Assembly (NCBI GenBank): GCA_002433025.1
Contig: DJGZ01000042.1
Coordinates: 54,265 to 118,264, forward strand
DNA length: 64,000 nucleotides
DNA from: Bacteroidales bacterium UBA5833
Lineage (GTDB): Bacteria > Bacteroidota > Bacteroidia > Bacteroidales > Lentimicrobiaceae
Reading direction: 5' to 3'
Position numbers and translations under genes: made by a program. The notes below the pieces were generated by a model, which saw only the letters and a program-made list of their open reading frames with translations, was not told where the DNA came from and did no database searches. This document shows positions 17,246 to 23,876 of the stretch, piece after piece (position 1 is the first letter of the stretch; every line of letters starts with the position of its first letter).

Positions 17246-18925
17246 ATGGCAAAAAAAATTGTGAAGGCAGCTGCTGTCAGTAAAGTGAAACTGGCAGGCA
17301 AAATACAGCCGGCAACCAGGCCGGTGCTGAAGAAAGTCAGTTTTAAATTTAAGATTAAACCTTCACCGGTTGTTTTTGGCCGTAAGGTCAAACTTAAATC
17401 CGCTGATGTCATCGATCTGAAGGTCATTCGCAATCCGGGCCAGTTTACCCGTATCGTTCCGTTAAATGGCGCCTCCGGCAGCAGTGACAATAACTGGAAT
17501 TGCGCCATTCAGCGCTGGTCAGCCGATGTGATCCGCCCTGAGCCGGTTGTACTTAACACCAAAATAGATGAGATTTACCCGGGAGCCATTTTCGCTTACG
17601 AGTCAATTGATAACGGCACCTATAAACGACTGCCTTACCAGCGTAAACCGCTTACCATTCTGATCAACCGCAACCAGGCTTCGGTAGCCACTGTATCGGT
17701 CAACAATCCCTCAGCAGCCTCCATCGCTCAGGCAATCAGCAATATCAGGGGGAGTCTGAAAGGAGGAGGCGCGGCAGTGACATTCGGAGAAAGCTTTGAA
17801 GTGCTTAGCGAGGAAGACCTCTTTATGCGCACCGGTGGCAGCGGTTACTATCTTGGTTTCGGCGGAAATCACAGTATAGATTTTACGAGTAACAGCAAAA
17901 GCCACCGTTTTTATATCAAACTTTATCAGGAATACTACTCCATTTTAATTGATGACACGCACAACGAGCCTTCCGATTTCTTCGTGATGGCCGGTGAAAA
18001 CCAGGCTAATACTGATGTCATGAAACCTGATCAGGTTAATCCGGACTGGGTGGTTGTGAACGCCGTTAAATACGGCCGTGCGCTGAACCTGATGTTTGAA
18101 AGTGACGAATCCTTCTCTTCGTATGGGATTGATGTGCATGCGTATGCCAATTTTCTGATTGCGGGCGGTAGCATTGACTTTTCGATGCGGCAGCAGAGCT
18201 TTCTGAAACGGACTTCGGTGCGACTGGTGGCCTACGGCGGGAATCCCGGACTTACGGGCCAGATACTTACAGCCGGAAACCAGGCAGAGCTTAAAAAGGC
18301 CATCAATAATTATTTCGCCGGAAGTATGGATGAGGTCCCTGTTGCCTATTCACTCAGCACCCTCGACGGGGAAAACATCGGGGTACATCTGACTGCTGAA
18401 TTTACCAGCAGACAATGCGCTCCGGCCGCCGAAAAATTTGAAGTATTATGGAAAAGTGTGCACTGCGCCAGTGTTGATGATGCCTCAGGGGATGAAGAAA
18501 TCACCGCCTTTTTAAGGATCCGGGCTTTCGAAGGTAACGGAAAAGAAATCCTGGATGTGGAAAAGAAAAACAAAGCGATTCTCGAAGCCGAAAAGATGAG
18601 AAAAGAAACAGGCTTCAAATTCCCCATTCCATGGACATTTACCAAAGGAACCCGGCAGCATCCGCTTCAGCTTGGATACAAGGAAACCAGGGAAATTGAT
18701 CAGCGGATCATCTTTAAAGTTCCGAAAAATGATCCTAATGCCAGGGTAGGCATCAGGGCAGATGTGCTTGAATATGATTCCACTTCTGCGGATGACGATT
18801 TCGCCGACGACCACAAATCATACAAATTCAGCGAAACAGGCAACAAAAAAGAGGTAAAACTGGTTTGCGACCATGAGGGATCACGCATAGAGTTTCACCT
18901 GGAAATCAGACCGGTTTATGACTGA
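17246..18925 (+). CDS. Cholesterol-dependent-cytolysin-like (thiol-activated cytolysin family) protein with atypical C-terminal domain
   Basis: The 559-aa protein matches the core of the CDC pore-former family. IYPGAIFAYES (110-120) corresponds to the TYPGALxxA segment, and LPYQRKPLTILI to the RKPixixIDLPG strand. KSHRFYIKLYQEYYSI with NEPSDFF (218-246) corresponds to the KQIFYTVSxDxPxNPSDxF block, VVNAVKYGRAL (271-280) to VSNVAYGRTIY, and VRLVAYGGNP (325-334) to the VVLGGDA kink glycines. VPVAYSLSTLDGENIGVHL corresponds to the end of domains 1-3. From about residue 395 it differs: no undecapeptide ECTGLAWEWWR and no recognisable domain 4. Instead there is a 165-residue beta-rich segment with the Asp-rich LEYDSTSADDDFADD, suggestive of a C2-like calcium sandwich. 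The N-terminus is Lys/Ala-rich without an obvious signal peptide. The gene stands alone. Confidence 0.82.
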   Translation: MAKKIVKAAAVSKVKLAGKIQPATRPVLKKVSFKFKIKPSPVVFGRKVKLKSADVIDLKVIRNPGQFTRIVPLNGASGSSDNNWNCAIQRWSADVIRPEPVVLNTKIDEIYPGAIFAYESIDNGTYKRLPYQRKPLTILINRNQASVATVSVNNPSAASIAQAISNIRGSLKGGGAAVTFGESFEVLSEEDLFMRTGGSGYYLGFGGNHSIDFTSNSKSHRFYIKLYQEYYSILIDDTHNEPSDFFVMAGENQANTDVMKPDQVNPDWVVVNAVKYGRALNLMFESDESFSSYGIDVHAYANFLIAGGSIDFSMRQQSFLKRTSVRLVAYGGNPGLTGQILTAGNQAELKKAINNYFAGSMDEVPVAYSLSTLDGENIGVHLTAEFTSRQCAPAAEKFEVLWKSVHCASVDDASGDEEITAFLRIRAFEGNGKEILDVEKKNKAILEAEKMRKETGFKFPIPWTFTKGTRQHPLQLGYKETREIDQRIIFKVPKNDPNARVGIRADVLEYDSTSADDDFADDHKSYKFSETGNKKEVKLVCDHEGSRIEFHLEIRPVYD

Positions 18926-19289
18926 CAGGCAGCCGGCAGCTACTAACCGGCTGTGAAGTGAGCAGCGATCAGGAATCTTCAAAAGAGAGGCAACCTGACT
19001 TTATATATATTAAATCACTGCAGTCAGTGGCACCTGTATTAATATTGTCCCGGCTAAGTGTTTGTAATCAGCACAATAATCATTGCGCCGAACAAATAAT
19101 TAACCGGGATTACCCTTATGGAATCAAATGATCATTCAGGATCAGCTGGCTTCCGGCCTCAGAGGGCCGGCAGTATCCGTTGAAATGGCATAAGTCCGGA
19201 AATTCCCGGAGTTATAGACCATTTCTCTAGTTGAACCATCTTTATTTGACCAGTATTATACACCAGCATGATTGACTGTTGCAGGGTCA
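18926..19289. other. Gene-free stretch, including the 3' exon flank of the group II intron
   Basis: No gene is visible. Small hairpins occur at 18930-18953 (cagccgg/ccggctg) and 19153-19170 (ccggcc/ggccgg), neither followed by a T-run. Bases just below 19290 form the 3' exon of the intron (TGACCC on the minus strand). Confidence 0.5.
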
Positions 19290-19328
19290 ATCGGGTCAGG
19301 CAAAGGAATCTCACCTCTGCCTTCCCAC
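19290..19328 (-). ncRNA. Group II intron domain VI
   Basis: On the minus strand GGCAGAGG pairs with CCTTTGCC around a TGAGATT loop, framed by GGG and CCC. An unpaired A in the TGA before CCC is the likely branch point. The intron ends seven bases after that A. Confidence 0.7.
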
Positions 19329-19329
19329 A

Positions 19330-19363
19330 GAACCGTGCGTGAAAGTCTCCCTTCACACGGCTC
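19330..19363 (-). ncRNA. Group II intron domain V (catalytic hairpin)
   Basis: The 34-base element on the minus strand starts GAGCCGTG and ends CACGGTTC. It has a distal stem TGAAGG/CTTTCA closed by the GNRA-type tetraloop GAGA, and a two-base CG bulge. The AGC catalytic triad is in GAGCC. This is the textbook domain V layout. Confidence 0.93.
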
Positions 19364-19399
19364 TTCATGTTGTTAAATCACTTCAAATATCTCTATTTT

Positions 19400-20629
19400 T
19401 CATGGACATACCAAGCTCCAGTGTGCAAATAATCGAGGATTCTCTTTGTATCTCGTCCGCAAGTAGGTTACACTCGCTTTCTTATACAAGCCTTTCTCCC
19501 ACTTTACCCATTTCAGTAGTCTAATGTTCAGCTGCCACCATATTTCGCGCATGTCACTTTTCCTGAATTTGTGGTAGTAGTTTATAATACCTCGTATCAT
19601 CGGATTGAGGTCTTTTGCCACTTCTTCAAGCGTTTTGCGTTTCTTGTGTATTTGTAGTTCTCTAAATTTTGCCAAGATACTCGACTTGGATTTTCGGCTT
19701 ACAAATAGACTCGGTATGGTTTTTACCTCACTCTTGTTTGGGTGTTTGTATGAGCTTGGTTGGATGGTGAAGCCCAAAAAGTCATAACCTTTGGGGTATT
19801 TCTTTTCAGAAAAACCCCTGACGTTCACAATTTTCGTCTTCTCGGGGTGTAGTTGCAATTTACATGTCTGCATCCGCTTTTGTATTTGCCTAAGCATATA
19901 CAAAGCTTGTTTTTCCGTCTTGCAATGCACCACAATGTCATCAGCATAGCGTTCAAATGGCTTTTCGGGATGGTGCTTCGCCATCCAGTTGTCAAAAACC
20001 ACGTGCAGGAAGATGTTGGCCAGCAGTGGACTAATAACACCGCCTTGTGGAGTGCCTGTTAGTGTGGCAAGCTGTTTGCCATCTTGCTGCATGATGCCGG
20101 CTTTCAACCAGCGCTCTACATACATCAAAACCCACTTTTCCTGGCAGTAGTGTGCCACCGCTTTCATCAGCAATTCATGGTCAATGTTGTCAAAAAAACC
20201 TTTGATGTCTAGGTCAATAGCAAAGTCGTGATTATACGTATTGCTGTTGGCTTGCTCTAAGGCTTGATGTGCATTGCGCTTGGGGCGATACCCATACGAA
20301 CTGCTGTGAAACTTGGGTTCTACCACCTTTTCTAAGTGGTGTTTAACTACTTGTTGCGCTACTCTATCCAATACTGTGGGGATGCCTAACTTGCGCTGGC
20401 CTCCTCCTTTCTTGGGTATTGCAACTTGTTTGACTGGCGCTGGATAGTAGCTGCCCGAGGTGAGCCGATTCCATAGCTTGTAGAGTTCTTTTATCTTGAT
20501 TTGTTCCAAGTCAGCTAAACTCATCTTGTCTATGCCTCCGCTTCCTTTGTGACTGCGCACTTCCTTAAATGCCTGCCAAACCATCACTCTGGTGATTGGC
20601 TGTGACTTTGTTTCATAATAACCAATCAT
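19400..20629 (-). CDS. ltrA: Group II intron-encoded reverse transcriptase/maturase
   Basis: The 409-aa protein assists intron splicing and copies the intron RNA into DNA during retrohoming. Reverse-transcriptase motifs run in order: KGSGGIDKMS (RT0/1), IPKKGGGQRKLGIPTVLDRVAQ (RT2), FAIDLDIKGFFDNID (RT3, Asp139 and Asp141), GTPQGGVISPLLANIFL (RT4) and FERYADDIVVHC (RT5, YADD at 228-231). LGFTI follows, and then a C-terminal maturase (GIIM-like) domain with MIRGIINYYHKF. No HNH endonuclease domain follows, so it is an endonuclease-lacking type. The ORF lies in the domain IV position between domain I and domain V. All motifs are intact, so the element could be active. Confidence 0.95.
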   Translation of the reverse strand: MIGYYETKSQPITRVMVWQAFKEVRSHKGSGGIDKMSLADLEQIKIKELYKLWNRLTSGSYYPAPVKQVAIPKKGGGQRKLGIPTVLDRVAQQVVKHHLEKVVEPKFHSSSYGYRPKRNAHQALEQANSNTYNHDFAIDLDIKGFFDNIDHELLMKAVAHYCQEKWVLMYVERWLKAGIMQQDGKQLATLTGTPQGGVISPLLANIFLHVVFDNWMAKHHPEKPFERYADDIVVHCKTEKQALYMLRQIQKRMQTCKLQLHPEKTKIVNVRGFSEKKYPKGYDFLGFTIQPSSYKHPNKSEVKTIPSLFVSRKSKSSILAKFRELQIHKKRKTLEEVAKDLNPMIRGIINYYHKFRKSDMREIWWQLNIRLLKWVKWEKGLYKKASVTYLRTRYKENPRLFAHWSLVCP

Positions 20630-21151
20630 CCCTCTGAAGGTTGTAAATTGTTATGTAAACTCAACATGCTTAGTCCTTCGCTCCTTCCCGCATTACGCAG
20701 AAACTCCTCACTACTACGACTAAGTCTGCCCCCTATATCTCAACCACATCCTTGTTGTCCGCTTCCTCTTGCGATTTTACGGAGCGATATAGAGTTCACC
20801 TGTTCCTTCAAACAGCCTGGATACTCGTCCTGCCAACTTAACCCCGGATGCCGCGTGTTCAGTAATCAGGTTCCCAACACACTCTCTCGCAGATACAAAC
20901 GTAACTACCTGCTTTCGACATCTCCTTTTGCGCTTACGAGGCTTCGTCATTGGTTCACTTGCGTTCAGCTCGTTGTATCCTCACCTACAGAGATTCTTAT
21001 CTCCGTTTTTCCTTATCGCTCACCACATTTCAGTTTCCTGTTAATGCGGCATAAGGTGGTTTAATAACTACTCCTGAAAGTCGTCATTGAGAGGCCTACT
21101 CTCATCTGTTTAAAAGCACCAACTGACTTAAAACGGTTGTTCAGGTCACAC

Positions 21152-21278
21152 ACGTTTGGCAGCTACCCGAAGGGCGGGCATTTCACCACAAATGTTGATT
21201 AAAAGTACAAAAGTTCCTTAAACCACAAATGTATCTTTAGAGCACGAAACCCCGCCTTTTGGGTAGGTGCTGTTAGGC
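21152..21278 (-). repeat. attC-like imperfect hairpin closing the 157-aa gene cassette
   Basis: On the minus strand the element runs from GCCTAAC (21278-21272, fitting RYYYAAC) to CAAACGT at 21152. The arms are near-complementary: AGCACCTACCCAAAAGGCGGGG at one end faces GCCCGCCCTTCGGGTAGCTGC at the other, with an extra unpaired base in one arm. Extra-helical bases and a length of about 127 bases fit integron attC recombination sites. The terminal GTT is interrupted after GT by the group II intron. Confidence 0.68.
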
Positions 21279-21305
21279 GGTCGCTGTTCATTCTTTTATT
21301 ATGTT

Positions 21306-21779
21306 TTAGTTCTCTGGTTTTCTCAATATTATTTCAACAATGTGGTAATGTCTTTCAGGATAATATAAATGTATTTCTCCGTCAAATTTTTGGGAAAGCT
21401 GTTCGTCATTCCTGCCAATATTCTCTTTCGTTTTCAACTTCCACGGAATTCTTTCGGTCTCAGTGAGTTTAACTAAATCTTTGTTTCTATTGTCTGAGAA
21501 TTTGAAATATACAGCGTAACCACCTCTCCACACATTTGGCCAATTGGCGACCATTAATTTTGAAAAGTTATTTGTGACTCTTCCTAATGTATCATATTTT
21601 ATAAGTTCTGAAAGTGAGAAGTTAGTGTTGTCAGTTTGACGCATATAGTCCCTTATCAGATATGAAAGAGCTACAATGTCTCTGTTGTCTTCACCAATTG
21701 CTTTCATTTGGGCTGTCTTTGAAGTAGTTCTGCAACTAACACTTAAAATTATTATCAAAGGAATCAATCGGAATAACAT
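21306..21779 (-). CDS. Small lipoprotein of unknown function (cassette gene)
   Basis: The 157-aa protein has a short signal peptide with a lipobox (ILSVSC; acylated Cys16), so it is probably anchored to a membrane facing the periplasm or surface. The mature part is Lys/Asn/Asp-rich and has no family I recognise. It contains WPNVWRGGYAVYFKFSDN and a C-terminal HYHIVEIILRKPEN strand pattern that looks like a small alpha/beta fold. Its AT-rich codon use contrasts with chromosomal neighbours. It is the only gene between the GTTAGGC core and the attC-like hairpin, the normal layout of an integron cassette, where unknown small genes are the rule. Confidence 0.7.
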   Translation of the reverse strand: MLFRLIPLIIILSVSCRTTSKTAQMKAIGEDNRDIVALSYLIRDYMRQTDNTNFSLSELIKYDTLGRVTNNFSKLMVANWPNVWRGGYAVYFKFSDNRNKDLVKLTETERIPWKLKTKENIGRNDEQLSQKFDGEIHLYYPERHYHIVEIILRKPEN

Positions 21780-21829
21780 ATTTGTCTCTTTATTTTGATG
21801 CTGAGTCTTGTCGTATTACAGTGCCGCCT

Positions 21830-22003
21830 AACTCGCTAATATCATCACAAACTTAGCACTTTCCGTTGTGATTCCAACAACTCTATAATTTGTTACAGGT
21901 CACCACCTCCTCCGCCGGCTTCCGTATTTTCTTCCTCCGGGGACAACCCTCCTGCGGATAGCCCGGCGCAATTACCAATCCGGACTTTTAGCGGGCCGGG
22001 GAA
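21830..22003 (-). pseudogene. 3' fragment of a nitroreductase-family gene
   Basis: Read on the minus strand the fragment encodes SGLVIAPGYPQEGCPRRKK and then IRKPAEEVVTCNKL-stop (stop at 21885-21883). This parallels VGLVITLGYPQEGYPLRKK and IRKPVEEVVAWNRY of the intact nitroreductase at 25960-26505. An in-frame TAA interrupts the PAGK-equivalent position, and homology is lost to the right of about 22003, so only some 40 codons survive. The similarity to 25906-26080 continues past the stop codon for about 50 bases, up to the GTT that begins the adjacent cassette. It is a decayed copy of a diverged paralogue, not a recent duplicate. Confidence 0.82.
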
Positions 22004-22056
22004 CAGGCGCCGGGCATTGAACCCTTAAGCTGTAATGAGCGACAGTTTGTGAGCAA

Positions 22057-22074
22057 TTCCGATCGCGATCGGAA
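22057..22074. repeat. Perfect 18-bp palindrome
   Basis: TTCCGATCGCGATCGGAA is fully self-complementary. It lies in the gene-free stretch between the nitroreductase fragment and the baeRF-like gene. Its function is unknown; it may be a binding site or chance. Confidence 0.5.
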
Positions 22075-22223
22075 CAGATCAGGCCAAAGTGCATATATGA
22101 ACGGGCAGGTCGGTAAAGTTCAGCACCTACTTACATCTGTATTTGTCCTGTAACTCCTGCGGGGGCAGGAATTTTGCTTTTGTGTGGCGACCGCGTTCAG
22201 GTTCTTATTGTCAGCGAAAGCTT

Positions 22224-23297
22224 CTAATAACGGGTAATGGCTCCAAATCCGCTGAATTCAGAAAGTTCACCATTTGGAAGAAAAACCACATCACCACCGT
22301 AACTCATATTGGTTTCAATCAATTCGTCATAAATGTCATCCACTACTTCTTTTCTGTTCCGTATATCGTCCGATACATATTCAATGTGGTCATTTTCCCA
22401 TATAGCCGGTTGAAATTTTCCCAGTTCGATAAAGAGTGTTTGAATTCGACCTTGCTTGATGGCTTGCCATATTTCGTTGGTGTCGCTTAAAAATCTGTTT
22501 TGGCTAACTGCTTTTTCAAGTTCGGCTTTTCTGGCATTATTTTTTTCTTCGGTGTATTGTTTTACAATTTTCCACGCTTCGGAAATAATGTGATGTGCTT
22601 TTTCTTCCACCCTGTTCTTGTTCAGATAAGTGTCGAAAATGCTTTGTTTTTGATCTGCAATTTTCAGGTATTCGTAATAGTTCCCTTCTTCGGAACAAAT
22701 AAGAACAGGAAGCGGATTTGCCTTACGAATGATATTTACTTCTTTATCAATTTGATTAAAAAAACCGGCTATTAAATTAGTCTGCCGCTTTGCATTTGAA
22801 AGTTCCGCCTTGTCAGTTGAATAAAATCTTGTGTTATCTATTGGAAACGGGCTTCCAATCTCCTTCACCAGTTTATCATTGAATGCCTCAACTAATCTCA
22901 CTCTTTGTTGGCTCAAAATCAAAATGTAATAACCGGAGTCCAGGTGCATAGCCCTAATCAGATCACGCGTAGCAAATGTGTTGTCAATTACCACCCGATC
23001 CTCAACGGCAATCGGAAGTCTTGTGTATTCGGCAATTTCTTCGTTTACAAAGAGCACAAGGCTTTCAAGGTTATAGTTATGGTCTATTTGAGATTCCAGA
23101 TTCAGTAAGCGTTGCATCAGTTTTTGCGCTTTCCGTTTACTCTCTCCGGTAAAGAGCCGTTCTTCAGCTTCTTTGATCAGATTTTTAAGCAAAAGTGAAT
23201 CTTTCTGATTTTCGGGTTTTATCCGGTGCGTGTTTAAAGTAATGGTTATACAGCATTCTGCAATGATGTCTTTGAGTTCTCTCAGAGTAATATTCAT
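22224..23297 (-). CDS. baeRF-type protein (bacterial relative of archaeo-eukaryotic release factor 1)
   Basis: The frame is open from 23396, but the start giving MNITLRELKDIIAEC (ATG at 23297) fits the family, for a product of 357 aa. The N-terminal segment CCITITLNTHRIKPENQKDSLLLKNLIKEAEERL resembles the (S)iYlPTHR...qd.irlknLl..ae opening of bacterial proteins related to eRF1/Pelota. A central DSGYYILILSQQRVRLVEAF block resembles their second domain, and a C-terminal GGDVVFLPNGELSEFSGFGAI resembles the L7Ae-like last domain. Members are proposed to act on ribosomes or in RNA quality control, but few have been tested. A TATATTTG box lies about 69 bases upstream. The gene lies within the accessory island. 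Confidence 0.62.
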   Translation of the reverse strand: MNITLRELKDIIAECCITITLNTHRIKPENQKDSLLLKNLIKEAEERLFTGESKRKAQKLMQRLLNLESQIDHNYNLESLVLFVNEEIAEYTRLPIAVEDRVVIDNTFATRDLIRAMHLDSGYYILILSQQRVRLVEAFNDKLVKEIGSPFPIDNTRFYSTDKAELSNAKRQTNLIAGFFNQIDKEVNIIRKANPLPVLICSEEGNYYEYLKIADQKQSIFDTYLNKNRVEEKAHHIISEAWKIVKQYTEEKNNARKAELEKAVSQNRFLSDTNEIWQAIKQGRIQTLFIELGKFQPAIWENDHIEYVSDDIRNRKEVVDDIYDELIETNMSYGGDVVFLPNGELSEFSGFGAITRY

Positions 23298-23365
23298 ATT
23301 TGTCCGATTTAATTGTTCATAAACTTCTGCGAACAGGAATCTGCGCAAACACCCGTTACCAAAAT

Positions 23366-23373
23366 CAAATATA
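23366..23373 (-). promoter_or_regulatory. -7 element of the baeRF-like gene
   Basis: TATATTTG on the minus strand fits TAnnTTTG. It is placed 69 bases before the preferred ATG at 23297, which also argues against the longer frame starting at 23396. Confidence 0.45.
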
Positions 23374-23397
23374 TGAAATTTTGTGCAATACCACAAT

Positions 23398-23817
23398 TAA
23401 AAAATTGTGTTATCAGAAAACTATCCGAAAAGTTGCCGTCGGCTATAATTCGTCCAGAAACGGATTGTATCCCGGAAAAGACCCTGAAAGGCCTTTATGA
23501 CGATCGAAAAAAACCTTTGACGATTGAAGCTGAGCGCTGGCGGGCAGTTTTGAAAACATCTCTTTCCGGCCAACAGAAATTTCAATAATTGTAAAATCTT
23601 TCTCCTGACAACCATGCGCCCGATAGCGTTTTATACATTGCTTGGAGGCGGCATCAGCACGAAATATCAAAGTTAAAAGATCTAGAGTTTGACTTTTCGG
23701 ACTTTCACCTACGGTTTATTTGTATTCCCTGCTAAAACCCTTTGTGAATTGAAATATTTCAGTTGAAGCTCGTAGCAGGCTTTGTACACAGGCCAATCAT
23801 AATGTAATCCCATTTCG
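23398..23817. other. Gene-free stretch in the accessory island
   Basis: About 420 bases without a convincing gene. Short ORFs on both strands overlap one another and show no motif, signal peptide or start context. It may be decayed sequence, but I recognise nothing specific. Confidence 0.4.
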
Positions 23818-23844
23818 GAAAAATTTTTGACCCGCGAAGCGGGG
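23818..23844 (-). terminator. Terminator of the split surface-protein gene
   Basis: On the minus strand a short CCCGC-TTC-GCGGG hairpin is followed by TCAAAAATTTTT. It lies 33 bases past the gene's stop codon. Confidence 0.65.
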
Positions 23845-23876
23845 TAATAAAAGAACAGTCAAATAGTCAAAGCGTC

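Larger units (their letters stand above)
19290..21151 (-). mobile_element. Group II intron, complete, minus strand, inserted in an attC-like site
   Basis: On the minus strand the intron is read as starting GTGTGACC at 21151 (GUGYG consensus) and ending CCCGAT at 19290 (AY end), about 1862 bases. It contains a reverse transcriptase/maturase ORF, a canonical domain V at 19330-19363 and a domain VI stem at 19290-19328. The last seven bases of the 5' exon, CAAACGT, pair perfectly with ACGTTTG inside domain I (plus-strand 20896-20902), about 250 bases from the 5' end, the expected place for EBS1. Joining the exons gives CCAAACGT-TGACCC, which restores a GTT triplet at the end of an attC-like hairpin. 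Boundaries are inferred but supported by these three independent signs. Confidence 0.88.
21152..21832 (-). mobile_element. Integron-like gene cassette carrying one lipoprotein gene
   Basis: On the minus strand the segment begins GTTAGGC (21832-21826, matching the attC core GTTRRRY), contains a single ORF, and ends with an attC-like hairpin whose first core site GCCTAAC is the complement of the starting GTTAGGC. The segment is visibly more AT-rich than its neighbours. It directly abuts a nitroreductase 3' fragment. No integrase gene lies in the window, so at most this is a cassette without its own integrase. Confidence 0.62.

Noticed and set aside
18930..18953. Terminator after the cytolysin-like gene
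   Set aside because: The cagccgg/ccggctg hairpin is followed by tgaagtgagc, with no T-run, so a terminator is not supported.
20648..21064. Plus-strand ORF of 138 codons opposite the intron
   Set aside because: It lies antisense to group II intron domain I, an RNA structural region. It has Ser/Leu/Pro-rich noise composition and no start context; it contains the antisense of the EBS1 loop.
23313..23588. Plus-strand ORFs of 66-91 codons near 23.3-23.6 kb
   Set aside because: They overlap the baeRF start and promoter on the other strand and overlap one another. No motif, signal peptide or start context supports them.
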